DNA from: Deltaproteobacteria bacterium
GTDB taxonomy: Bacteria; Desulfobacterota; JAFDED01
Reading direction: 5' to 3'
Assembly: GCA_019310535.1 (NCBI GenBank)
Contig: JAFDED010000017.1
Location: forward strand, 1 to 64,000
Length of the DNA: 64,000 nt
Below the pieces are notes generated by a model, which was not told where the DNA came from, ran no database searches, and saw only the letters and a list, made by a program, of their open reading frames with translations. Each line of letters begins with the position of its first letter. Position 1 is the first letter of the stretch. The position numbers and the translations under genes are program-made. Below, piece by piece: positions 23,891-32,710 of this stretch.

Positions 23891-24667
23891 ATGAGAATTA
23901 CTACAGACACCACTGAATCAAGAAGAAGCTTTTTCTGCAAGCTGATGGGCTTGGCTGGTATTGGCTGGGCCATCAGCAAGCTGGGCATCAATGAAGCCCA
24001 TGCCAAAGTAGACAGCAAATATACCAATATCATGCCAAACGTTAAAGCCAGTTTCAACCATCACTTGGCGTATCCCGATATCAACCTTACCGCCTATGTG
24101 CATCCATTGGCCTCGGTGATCGGCAACATTTATCTGGGCAAACGGGTGATGGTTTCTCCTTGCGCATCGGTCAGGGGAGATGAGGGTACACCTATTTATG
24201 TTGGAGATTATTCCAATATCCAGGATTGTTGTGTGATTCATGCGTTGGAAACAGCAGAAGACGGCCACGAGGTGAGCAAAAACCTGTATGAAGTAAATGG
24301 GAAAAAATACGCCGTTTATATTGGTAAAAACGTGTCTTTAGCCCACCAGTCACAAGTCCACGGACCGGCGGTAGTAGGCAACAATACGTTCGTGGGAATG
24401 CAGGCTCTGGTCTTTAAAGCGGTCATCGGAAACAACTGCGTCATTGAGCCTGGCGCCAAAGTACTAGGCGTAAAGGTTGCAGATGGCCGGTATGTTCCTA
24501 TGGGCACTGTGCTCAATAAGCAGGCAGATGCGGACAACTTGCCCAGGATCACCGACGCTTACCCGTTTAAACAGCTTAACTCGGGCGTGGTCCACGTCAA
24601 TGTGCAACTAGCTGACGGCTATAATCAAAAAATACCCAAAGAATATGCAGGCGGCAAACATCACTAA
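23891..24667 (+). CDS. Tat-exported Cam-type gamma carbonic anhydrase
   Basis: Left-handed beta-helix enzyme that interconverts CO2 and bicarbonate. The three metal-ligand histidines are His117 (VIHALE) and His152/His157 (SLAHQSQVHGPA), with the same spacing as in Methanosarcina Cam. Arg95 in SVRGDEG and Glu120, the counterpart of the Cam proton-shuttle Glu84, are also present. The acidic loop typical of Cam but missing in CamH is retained. The N-terminus has a twin-arginine signal (ESRRSFFCKLMGLAG ... EAHA), so it is exported folded. ATG 23891 follows GAGGGAG; the track start is further upstream. It sits directly before an MCP, fifteen bases apart, and the A/T-rich composition differs from the surrounding core genes. 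Confidence 0.92.
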   Translation: MRITTDTTESRRSFFCKLMGLAGIGWAISKLGINEAHAKVDSKYTNIMPNVKASFNHHLAYPDINLTAYVHPLASVIGNIYLGKRVMVSPCASVRGDEGTPIYVGDYSNIQDCCVIHALETAEDGHEVSKNLYEVNGKKYAVYIGKNVSLAHQSQVHGPAVVGNNTFVGMQALVFKAVIGNNCVIEPGAKVLGVKVADGRYVPMGTVLNKQADADNLPRITDAYPFKQLNSGVVHVNVQLADGYNQKIPKEYAGGKHH

Positions 24668-24682
24668 TAAAGGAGGTCCATT

Positions 24683-26899
24683 ATGAAGAAAAAATCGGTC
24701 ATGATTGTCGGTTTGATCTTGACGGGCTGTCTGCTGCTCCCCTTTTCTTTCCTTCATGCTAGCACCGTTGATACTCAACACGAAGACGTGGAATATACTG
24801 GTGAGGACACGCCTGATACTATACAAGTAAAGGAAGCAACAGCAGGCACGGCTTCGAGCTACGCCGAGCCTGCTCATGGTGCAAAAGCAGGAGGACACGT
24901 TGAGAAGCCCATTATGTCCCATGCGGCCGACACCGAGCTTTCTTCCAAACATGGAAGCACTGAGCATGCGACTGAGGCCCATAGAAAGAGCAGTATCAAG
25001 GCTGAACATCGAAGTGAAAAATTACACAAAGAATCAACCCGGCAATCCCATATAGAAGCGAGCACCGGTCACGGCCAAGTTCGGGACCGCGAAACCGGCT
25101 TTTCAACCGGCGCGTGGATGGCCCTGATAGCTGGCATACTGGCCTTGAGCGCTTTGTTGCTGTATGCAATTAAAGGAGTAAACGCTATGAAAAATATAAA
25201 ATTAGGAACTAAAATTATCGGAATGGTTGCCATTCTCTTGATTTTGATGGCCATCAGCTCCGTATTCGGTATTCTGAAAATGGGCGTCATAGGAGATGAA
25301 ATAAAGGATATCGCCGAACAGGATTTACCTCTAACCAAGACTATCACTGAGATTACAACTAACCAATTGGAGCAAGCCATCTGGTTCGAACGAGCGTTGC
25401 GGTATGGTGAAACGATACAAAAAAATCAAAGTGCAAAGGCAGCTTTTAAAACCGCGGAAGAAGAATTCCACAGGCTGAATAAATTGGTTAATGAAGAGCT
25501 TAAGGAAGGCGAGAAAATCGCTGAACATGCCAGAGACAACGCTAAGACAGCCCATGAGCGGAAAGAATTTGAAGAAATCGATGAACACCTCAAATTCATA
25601 GAAAAGAAACACGCGGGCTATGGGGATTATGTATTGGAAGTCTTCGCTTTGCTACACAAGGGGAAATTGCACGAAGCAGAAGAAGTTGCAGAAGAAGTTG
25701 AAAAGAAAGAAGAAGAGCTTGATCATGAATTGGAACAATTTTTAAAGAAAGTTGAGAAATTTACTGAAGATGCGGCACTCAGAGCGGAGCATGACGAGAA
25801 GTCAGCGTTAATGTTAATGTCGATTATTTCCGTGTTCGCTGCAGTCTTTGGTCTTGTTATGGCTATTTTCACCACCCGCTCTATCACCAAGCCCCTCAAC
25901 CGGGCCATCAATGAATTGAGCGATGGATCGGAGCAGGTGGCCTCCGCATCGGGCCAGGTCTCATCCTCCAGCCAGCAGCTCGCTGAGGGCGCCTCTGAGC
26001 AGGCGGCCTCGCTGGAAGAGACATCATCGTCCCTGGAGGAGATGGCCTCCATGACCAAGCAGAACGCGGACAACGCCCAGCAGGCCGACATGCTCATGAA
26101 CGAGACAAAGCAGACCGTGGGAAAGGCCAACGAGTCCATGAAAGCCATGGGCCAGTCCATGGGCGAGATCTCCAGGTCAGGCGAGGAGATCGGCAAAATC
26201 ATCAAGTCCATCGACGAGATCGCCTTCCAGACCAACCTGCTGGCCCTCAACGCGGCCGTGGAGGCGGCCCGGGCCGGCGAACACGGGCTGGGCTTCGCTG
26301 TGGTGGCCGACGAGGTGCGAAACCTGGCCCAGCGCTCCGCCGACGCGGCCAAGAACACAGCGGACCTCATCGAGGAAATGGTCAAAAAGATCAAGGAAGG
26401 CTCAACCCTGGTCACTACCACCGACGAGGCGTTCCAGGAGGTAGTGAACAGCTCCAGTAAGGTGGCCGAGCTGGTGGGCGAGATCTCGGCGGCCAGCCAG
26501 GAGCAGACCTCAGGCATCGACCAGATCAACAAAGCCGTTGCCGAGATGGACAAGGTGGTCCAGGTCAACGCGGCCAACGCCGAGGAGAGCGCCTCGGCCT
26601 CCGAGGAGCTCAACGCCCAGGCCGAAAACATGAAGACAGTGGTCAGTTCCCTTGTCGCCTTGGTGGGAGAATCATCCAACGGCGCCGGAAACGGAGCGGG
26701 CAAGGCCGCTGCGAAACACCCCCCTGTCCATGCCCACGCGCCAGCCCATGAACAGCATACGCTCCATCATGCTCCAAAGAAGGAAAAGGAGTCAAACAAC
26801 AAGAAAAAGACACACATACCAAAGGTACAGAACGCAGGAGACGGGAAAAAGGCAAAAGAGGCCATCCCCATGGGTGATGAGGATTTCAAGGATTTCTAA
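24683..26899 (+). CDS. Methyl-accepting chemotaxis protein with a secreted-type N-terminal extension
   Basis: Chemoreceptor of 738 residues. Residues 1-27 are a signal-like segment (with LTGC, a possible lipobox), 28-145 are polar and rich in His, Glu and Lys, and 147-166 form a transmembrane helix. At Met169 (base 25187) a normal receptor begins: TM, a four-helix sensory region, TM, a short HAMP-like part and the signalling hairpin with [24 protein letters not shown]. The C-terminus EDFKDF is the usual tether of deltaproteobacterial MCPs. Met169 has its own AAAGGAG at ideal spacing, so two products or a fusion are possible. GC content rises abruptly near base 25900, a sign of domain exchange. 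The gene directly follows the carbonic anhydrase. Confidence 0.9.
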   Translation: MKKKSVMIVGLILTGCLLLPFSFLHASTVDTQHEDVEYTGEDTPDTIQVKEATAGTASSYAEPAHGAKAGGHVEKPIMSHAADTELSSKHGSTEHATEAHRKSSIKAEHRSEKLHKESTRQSHIEASTGHGQVRDRETGFSTGAWMALIAGILALSALLLYAIKGVNAMKNIKLGTKIIGMVAILLILMAISSVFGILKMGVIGDEIKDIAEQDLPLTKTITEITTNQLEQAIWFERALRYGETIQKNQSAKAAFKTAEEEFHRLNKLVNEELKEGEKIAEHARDNAKTAHERKEFEEIDEHLKFIEKKHAGYGDYVLEVFALLHKGKLHEAEEVAEEVEKKEEELDHELEQFLKKVEKFTEDAALRAEHDEKSALMLMSIISVFAAVFGLVMAIFTTRSITKPLNRAINELSDGSEQVASASGQVSSSSQQLAEGASEQAASLEETSSSLEEMASMTKQNADNAQQADMLMNETKQTVGKANESMKAMGQSMGEISRSGEEIGKIIKSIDEIAFQTNLLALNAAVEAARAGEHGLGFAVVADEVRNLAQRSADAAKNTADLIEEMVKKIKEGSTLVTTTDEAFQEVVNSSSKVAELVGEISAASQEQTSGIDQINKAVAEMDKVVQVNAANAEESASASEELNAQAENMKTVVSSLVALVGESSNGAGNGAGKAAAKHPPVHAHAPAHEQHTLHHAPKKEKESNNKKKTHIPKVQNAGDGKKAKEAIPMGDEDFKDF

Positions 26900-26940
26900 A
26901 AACTATTCCCGTAAGACTCTTTCAAAAAAAAGCCTTATGG

Positions 26941-27009
26941 ACTGGCAAGGGCAAAGGGATGCGAAGTTTTCCCTACCCCTCTTTTTCTCCGCATCCCCCC
27001 TGCCAGTAC
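26941..27009 (+). terminator. Large hairpin after the MCP gene
   Basis: ACTGGCA pairs with TGCCAGT and GGGATGCG with CGCATCCC, making a long interrupted stem with a T-rich loop, followed by ACTTTTC. It is a likely transcription end for the chemotaxis island. Confidence 0.55.
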
Positions 27010-27087
27010 TTTTCATAGAAACCATCATGCCCTCTCAGGCACCACGCAACATGAAAAGGGCAAGATAATCATTGCAAATTGATCAAT

Positions 27088-27455
27088 AGGACTATCCTAT
27101 CAGCTCAGCAAATAAAACTTTAATTGCTTGATTTTTATTAAATTCTTATTGCTTACCCATTGGACCGAAAGCTGTGATTCAATACCGGCCAAACCTTAAC
27201 GGCATTCAGGTTCCATGACGGACGGCCCGGACAATTTATTGTCTGGGCCGCGCAGCAGCAAGAGGCAGTACATGGCTCGTTTAATGGTTCCCGGGCGCGG
27301 GGTGCACCGGGCAAAACCTCTTGTCGCTTCGCTACCTACCCGAACGACAAGTCGTCCGGGTCACCCCAACAACATCCTTCATTTATTATTGGCGGCAATT
27401 TGACTGTAATATCGTTGATCAATATGTTGCTGATCAAAGTGGATAATTCTATTTT
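27088..27455 (+). repeat. MITE-like element, copy A
   Basis: About 370 bases that recur, inverted, at 60085-60461 with high identity. The ends are imperfect inverted repeats (AGGAyTATCC... against AGAATTATCC...). Inside are two perfect-type palindromes (CCGGACAATTTATTGTCTGG-like and a GACAAGTCGTCCGGG block). No transposase is encoded; the 62-codon track ORF is not convincing. TTGACT-17 bp-TATGTT near the right end points outwards to the hydantoinase genes and may act as a promoter. The rest of 26900-27618 is gene-free. Confidence 0.75.
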
Positions 27456-27618
27456 ACAATGAATTTTTATAGAAAATTATGGCAGCCGGATATCACGGGA
27501 AGCACTGATGAAAAAATCTTGCAATACAAAAGTCCATATGATAGCTATTAAAAGCGCAGGATAACATTTCAATTCACCCATCCCTGTATCTCAACCTGAT
27601 ACAGAGCAGGATTGCCCA

Positions 27619-29748
27619 ATGGCCGATGATTTCCGCGTGGGGATCGATATCGGCGGCACGTTCACCGATATCGTCTTCATGAACAAGCAGGGAATAATCT
27701 TCACCCGCAAGGTTCCCTCTACTCCCGATGATTACACGCGGGCTATTTCCAGTGGCGTTAATGAGATTTTTTCCGCCACCCGGCTCAGCGGCGCGCATGT
27801 GGCCGAGGTTGTGCACGGCACCACAGTGGCCACGAACGCTGTTCTAGAGCATACCGGATCGCCCACGGGGCTGATCACCACCAGCGGTTTCAGGGACGTG
27901 CTGGAGATACGACGCTTCCGCATGCCGGAGCTTTACAACCTGGCGTGGGAGAAACCCGCGCCGCTGGCACCTCGCCGCTTCCGCCTGGAGGTAAGGGAGA
28001 GGATCGACTACCACGGCGAAGTCCAGGTTCCGCTGGACGAGGAGGGCGTGGCTGAGGCCGTGGATCGACTGTCGGCTATGGGCGTCGAATCCGTTGCCGT
28101 TTGCCTGCTTAATTCTTATGCCAACCCCCGGCATGAACGGCGCGTCTGCGAGATCATCCATCAACGCCATCCGCATTTACTTGCAACCATCTCATCTGAT
28201 CTCATCCCGGTTATTAAAGAGTACGAGCGCACCTCCGAGACAGTGGTGAACGCGTATGTGCGGCCTATCGTCATCCACTACATGAAATCGCTGGAGGAGA
28301 CCATCCGCGGGCTGGGCATACAATCTCCCCTGCTGGTGATGCAGTCCAGCGGCGGCATGATGTCGGCGGAGACGGCAATGGAGAGGCCCATCTATATCAT
28401 TGAGTGCGGTCCGGCGGCGGGGGTGGTGGGGGGTTGCTTCATAGCCAAAAAACTCGGCATTCCGAACGTTTTAACTCTCGATATGGGAGGCACTACCGCC
28501 AAAGCCTCCATCATCGAGGATTTCCGGATCAGCCGGGCCCCCTTTTATGAAGTGGGGGCGGGCATCTCCATGGCCAGCCGCCTGTGCACGGGCGGGGGCT
28601 ACGTGATCCGGGTTCCATCCATCGACATCGCTGAGATCGGCGCCGGGGGAGGGAGCATGCTGTGGCTCGACGCGGGCGGCCACTTGCGGTGCGGGCCCCG
28701 CTCGGCCGGTGCTTCACCGGGGCCTGTCTGCTACGACCTCGGCGGCACCGTACCTACCACCACAGACGCCAACCTGGTGCTGGGTTATATCAATCCCCAT
28801 TATCTCACCGACGGCTCCCTCCGCCTCAATGCGGCCAGGGCGCTGCGTGCGCTGGAAGAACAAATCGCCGACCCCATGGGAATGGGCGTGCATGAGGCGG
28901 CCTTCGGAGCCTACATGATCTCCAACTCCAACATGATACGGGCCATCCGTGCTGTTTCCACCGAGCGAGGTCGCGACCCGCGCGACTTCGTTTTGTTCGC
29001 CTTCGGCGGCGCAGGTCCCATCCACGCCGCCTCACTGGCCCGCGAGATGGAGATCCAGAAGGTGGTGGTCATGCCCAACCCTGGCCTGTTCAGCGCTTTG
29101 GGCCTGCTGTTCTCCGACATCGAGCACCACCTGCACGAGACCTTTTTTCGTCGCCTCGATGAGGGAGCAGTGGATGCGGCCAATCAGACATGGGACACTA
29201 TGAAGGCCAGGGCCATGAGGGACATTGAAGCGGGCGGCCACGACAACGTGGAAATCCATGTGGAGAGGCTGATGGACATGCGCTATGCGGGACAATCCTC
29301 TGAACTCACCATCCATGTGCCCTGGGAGAGTTTTACCGCTGATCACGTACCGCTTCTGGCCGAACGCTTCAACGAAGAGCACCTCAAGACATACGCCCAC
29401 AAGCGTGCTGACGAACCCATCGATATTATCAACCTCAGGTTGGTTACCAGAATACGGTCGCTCGACGAAAGCTTTCCGAATGTTCTCCGGAGGGCGTGTT
29501 GCGGAGAATATCCAGGCGCGGGTTTTAAACCCGCCCTTACTCCCCCGACCCAGGGGTTGCGGCCGGCATATTTCGGCAAAAAGTACGGATGGGTTGACAC
29601 GCGTGTGCTGCGAATGGAGGATTTGAGCCGCGAACCCCTGGCAGGACCCGCCATTGTGGAGCTTTACGACTCTACCTGCGTGGTGCCGCCCGGTTGCGAA
29701 ATGAGTGCCGGTGACTGGGGCACTATTGTCATTGATATCAAGGAGTAG
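27619..29748 (+). CDS. Hydantoinase/oxoprolinase subunit A
   Basis: ATP-dependent cyclic amide hydrolase subunit (HyuA; N-methylhydantoinase, 5-oxoprolinase or acetone carboxylase group). The ASKHA nucleotide-binding motifs are visible: GIDIGGTFTDIVF, HGTTVATNAVLEH, GPAAGVVGG and LTLDMGGTTAKA. The length of 709 residues is typical. Near residue 640 there is an extra segment (CGEYPGAGFKPALTPPTQG) that corresponds to a palindromic DNA repeat inserted in frame. Subunit B follows. The substrate may be a hydantoin, 5-oxoproline or similar lactam. Confidence 0.92.
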   Translation: MADDFRVGIDIGGTFTDIVFMNKQGIIFTRKVPSTPDDYTRAISSGVNEIFSATRLSGAHVAEVVHGTTVATNAVLEHTGSPTGLITTSGFRDVLEIRRFRMPELYNLAWEKPAPLAPRRFRLEVRERIDYHGEVQVPLDEEGVAEAVDRLSAMGVESVAVCLLNSYANPRHERRVCEIIHQRHPHLLATISSDLIPVIKEYERTSETVVNAYVRPIVIHYMKSLEETIRGLGIQSPLLVMQSSGGMMSAETAMERPIYIIECGPAAGVVGGCFIAKKLGIPNVLTLDMGGTTAKASIIEDFRISRAPFYEVGAGISMASRLCTGGGYVIRVPSIDIAEIGAGGGSMLWLDAGGHLRCGPRSAGASPGPVCYDLGGTVPTTTDANLVLGYINPHYLTDGSLRLNAARALRALEEQIADPMGMGVHEAAFGAYMISNSNMIRAIRAVSTERGRDPRDFVLFAFGGAGPIHAASLAREMEIQKVVVMPNPGLFSALGLLFSDIEHHLHETFFRRLDEGAVDAANQTWDTMKARAMRDIEAGGHDNVEIHVERLMDMRYAGQSSELTIHVPWESFTADHVPLLAERFNEEHLKTYAHKRADEPIDIINLRLVTRIRSLDESFPNVLRRACCGEYPGAGFKPALTPPTQGLRPAYFGKKYGWVDTRVLRMEDLSREPLAGPAIVELYDSTCVVPPGCEMSAGDWGTIVIDIKE
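29518..29534. repeat. Palindromic repeat inside hyuA
   Basis: GCGGGTTTTAAACCCGC is a perfect palindrome inside the coding region. It adds the peptide GAGFKPAL without breaking the frame. The same peptide type arises when intergenic GGGTTT-AAACCC repeats invade genes. Confidence 0.55.
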
Positions 29749-29920
29749 TTTTCAGACTGGTTTACAGGATAGGCAGGATATATATCAAGTGGAGAGTTTT
29801 AAAAATAAAATAGAATGTCAAGTTTGGCGAAACGGGTAACGTTATTTTGGAATCATTCTACTAATTGAAAAAATCCAATTTATCCCGGTATCCTGTCGAA
29901 ATTCCAAAAGGAGCGCAGGT

Positions 29921-31663
29921 GTGTTAAAAGAAGGCCTCGACCCCATCACGTTCGAGCTGATTAAGAACTCCATAAATTCCATCATCGACGAGATGGCGCT
30001 GACCATGAACCGCACCGGCTATTCGCCGCTGCTGCGTGATCTGTTTGATTTCGCCACAGGTCTGTGCGGCGCCAACGGCGACACCATGGGGGAAGGGCTG
30101 GTGAACCCTATCCACTCGGGCGTTTTCCCACTGTTCGTGCACACCTTGCGGAAGACCTGGGGCGACGACATCAACCCCGGCGACGTCTTTATGGGCAACG
30201 ATCCTTACGAGGGGGCTTCCCACCTCCCTGATGTCTATACCGTCAGGCCCGTGTTCATCGATGGTGAACTGGTGGCCTTTGCGGGTGCTATCGCCCACCA
30301 GCTTGACTTCGGCGGTCGCACGGCGGGCAGCAACGCCTGTGATAACATCGAAATTTTTCAGGAAGGACTGCGCATGCCGCCGCTCAAGTATTATGACAAA
30401 GGTGTGCGCAACTACACGCTTTGCCGCATTATCGAAAAAAATGTGCGCATCTCTCACATGGTCATCGGCGATCTGGAAGCGCAGGTGGCGGCTACGGGCA
30501 TCGGTGAGCGCAAGTTCGTGCAGCTTGCACAGAAATATGGCGGCTGGAAAGTCATGAGAGAGTACCTTAAAGAGCTTCTGGATTACAGCGAGCGGTTGAC
30601 GCGCGCCGCCATTCGCGATCTGCCTGACGGCGAGTACGAGGATGAAGACTTCATGGACGACGACGGCTTTTCGCCCGAACCCATTCGCTTCCACGTGCGT
30701 ATTATCGTCAAAGGAGACCGGATCACCTTCGATCTCAGCGGATCGTCTCCAAAGGTAAAGGGATCTATCAATCTGCCGCTCTCCTCCACGGTGGCCACGG
30801 TGAACACCGCCATGAGGGTCCTCCTCAGCGCCGAGGTGCCGCCTAACGCAGGAGTTCAACGGGCCACGACCATCATTGCGCCGGAGGGAACGGTGGTGAA
30901 TGCAGGTTTTCCGGCGGGAGTGGCGGGGCGGGGCGCAACCATAGGGCGCCTGTTCGACGCGCTTATGAAGGCCATGGCCAAGCTGGCCCCGGACAGGGTG
31001 CCAGCGTGCATGTCCAACCTCGACTTCGGCGTGTGCCTGGGGGGGAGCAACCGCGACGGCCAGCCTTTTGTCTTCACGGACTTTATTGCGGGCTCATGGG
31101 GTGGAAGGCCCTGGGCCGACGGCATCGACGCCCAGTCGCCCCTGTGGCTGAATTACTCCAATATCCCTGCGGAGGTCATTGAGCGGGAATATCCCGTGCA
31201 GATCGAGCAGTACCAGTTTGTGCATGACTCCGGCGGTCCCGGCAAGCACCGCGGCGGATTGGCAATGATCCGTGATTACCGCATCCTGGAAAACGACGTC
31301 GTATGCCAGTGGCGTCAAGACCGAGCGACCTTTTCTACCTGGGGATTGTTCGGAGGCAAGGGAGGTACAAAAGCGCATGGTCTGCATATCCAGGACGGCG
31401 TGGAGCGTCCTCTCAAGAAGGAAATCTTCTTTTGCCGGAGAGGCGATCTGTTGCGAGCGGTTCTGCCCGGAGCCGGGGGCTGGGGCGACCCCCTGGAGCG
31501 CGACCCTATGCGGGTGCTTGAGGACGTACTCGACGAGAAAGTAAGCATCGAAGGGGCACGGCGAGATTACGGTGTGGTCATCGACAACGAAAGCATGAGC
31601 ATAGACGAAGAGGCAACAAGGCATTTGAGAAAAACCATGAAAAAAAGCGTTAATTATCCATAG
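29921..31663 (+). CDS. Hydantoinase/oxoprolinase subunit B
   Basis: Partner of the A subunit in ATP-dependent hydrolysis of cyclic amides. The opening DPITFELIKNSINSIIDEMALTM and GDVFMGNDPYEGASHLPDVYTV are family hallmarks, as is the C-terminal GAGGWGDPLERDP. The length of 580 residues is normal. The start is GTG 29921 with AAGGAG seven bases upstream. A 170-base gap with A/T-rich sequence separates it from subunit A, so it may have its own expression control. The two subunits and the next two genes form a catabolic group. Confidence 0.93.
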   Translation: MLKEGLDPITFELIKNSINSIIDEMALTMNRTGYSPLLRDLFDFATGLCGANGDTMGEGLVNPIHSGVFPLFVHTLRKTWGDDINPGDVFMGNDPYEGASHLPDVYTVRPVFIDGELVAFAGAIAHQLDFGGRTAGSNACDNIEIFQEGLRMPPLKYYDKGVRNYTLCRIIEKNVRISHMVIGDLEAQVAATGIGERKFVQLAQKYGGWKVMREYLKELLDYSERLTRAAIRDLPDGEYEDEDFMDDDGFSPEPIRFHVRIIVKGDRITFDLSGSSPKVKGSINLPLSSTVATVNTAMRVLLSAEVPPNAGVQRATTIIAPEGTVVNAGFPAGVAGRGATIGRLFDALMKAMAKLAPDRVPACMSNLDFGVCLGGSNRDGQPFVFTDFIAGSWGGRPWADGIDAQSPLWLNYSNIPAEVIEREYPVQIEQYQFVHDSGGPGKHRGGLAMIRDYRILENDVVCQWRQDRATFSTWGLFGGKGGTKAHGLHIQDGVERPLKKEIFFCRRGDLLRAVLPGAGGWGDPLERDPMRVLEDVLDEKVSIEGARRDYGVVIDNESMSIDEEATRHLRKTMKKSVNYP

Positions 31664-31852
31664 CAATCATCAGTTAGAAAATGTCTCAGCGTTTGAGATG
31701 ACAAACGTGATACGGGCGGGGACAAACCCCGACACTACGACATAATACATACATAACCATTTTCATGCTCCGAGGGTGCAGTTCCTGAATGATAATTACT
31801 TTCAGTTGATGATATCAATCCGGAATGAATTGGCATTTACAAGGAGGCGGAC

Positions 31853-32620
31853 ATGCTTGGCTGGCGAGCGCGTATCGGGCTTTTGATTCCCTCCCCCAAC
31901 AGCGTGATGGAGAGTGAGTTCTTTCGGATGTGTCCCGAGGGGATTTCCGTCCACACGGCGAGAATGCGCTTTCAGGAACTCACTCCCGAGGGCTTTAATG
32001 CGATGGACAAGGGTGTCGAGGAAGGCGCCCGGCAAGTGGCCGACGTGGGGGCGAGGGTAATCGTTTACGGATGCACTGCGGGCAGTTTCATCAAGGGACT
32101 GGGCTGGGATCAGGCCCTTGCCGGGAAAATGGAGGCGGCCACGGGGCGCAAGGCCATCACCACCTCCACCGCGGTGGTGGAGGCGCTGAAAGCGCTGGGG
32201 GTTAAACGTATGAACCTGGCCACCCCGTACCCTGACGATATCAATCAGGAAGAGCGCCGGTTTTTCGAGTCCAACGGCTTTGAGGTGGTCTCCGTGCGAG
32301 GCTTAGGGATCCGTCAACCCGAAGTGCACTACCCGCTCAACCCGTTCCCCATCCTGGGGATCGGGACACTCGAGCCCTATGTGGCTTTCAATATCGGCAG
32401 AGACGCCCATACGCCCGACAGTGACGCGGTTTTTATCAGTTGCACCGACTTCCGGACTCTGGAGATCATCGACCCGCTGGAGGCTGACCTCGGCAAACCG
32501 GTGATATCCAGCAATCTGGCCTCCATGTACGGCGCGATGAGGATTCTCAGAATACCTCCGGGACCCGGCTGCCCGGGAACTCTGATGCGGTCCTTCTCGG
32601 AAGAACTGAAAATCAAGTAA
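31853..32620 (+). CDS. Maleate isomerase / arylmalonate decarboxylase-family protein
   Basis: Member of the Asp/Glu racemase superfamily. Two catalytic cysteine motifs are visible, YGCTAGSF near residue 75 and ISCTDFRT near residue 200, in the places expected for maleate cis-trans isomerase and arylmalonate decarboxylase relatives. The length (255 residues) fits. It follows the hydantoinase genes at about 190 bases on the same strand and has an AGGAGG ribosome site. It might racemise or isomerise the product of the hydantoinase, as hydantoin racemases of this superfamily do, but the precise reaction is open. Confidence 0.8.
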   Translation: MLGWRARIGLLIPSPNSVMESEFFRMCPEGISVHTARMRFQELTPEGFNAMDKGVEEGARQVADVGARVIVYGCTAGSFIKGLGWDQALAGKMEAATGRKAITTSTAVVEALKALGVKRMNLATPYPDDINQEERRFFESNGFEVVSVRGLGIRQPEVHYPLNPFPILGIGTLEPYVAFNIGRDAHTPDSDAVFISCTDFRTLEIIDPLEADLGKPVISSNLASMYGAMRILRIPPGPGCPGTLMRSFSEELKIK

Positions 32621-32666
32621 TACCCCCATATTGATGACGGGTTCGCAAATACGGAACAGATTCGTT

Positions 32667-32690
32667 GCCCGCAGTGCAGCGGGCTTTTCC
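32667..32690 (+). terminator. Rho-independent terminator between convergent genes
   Basis: GCCCGC-AGTGCA-GCGGGC followed by TTTT, placed between the stop of the isomerase-like gene and the convergent gamma-glutamyltransferase gene. Confidence 0.75.
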
Positions 32691-32710
32691 CGTCCTGCAG
32701 TGCTTACATT

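Noticed and set aside
27215-27403. 62-codon ORF within the repeat, also seen in the second copy
   Set aside because: The copies diverge by frameshift in the second half of the frame, so coding is not conserved; the similarity comes from the DNA repeat.
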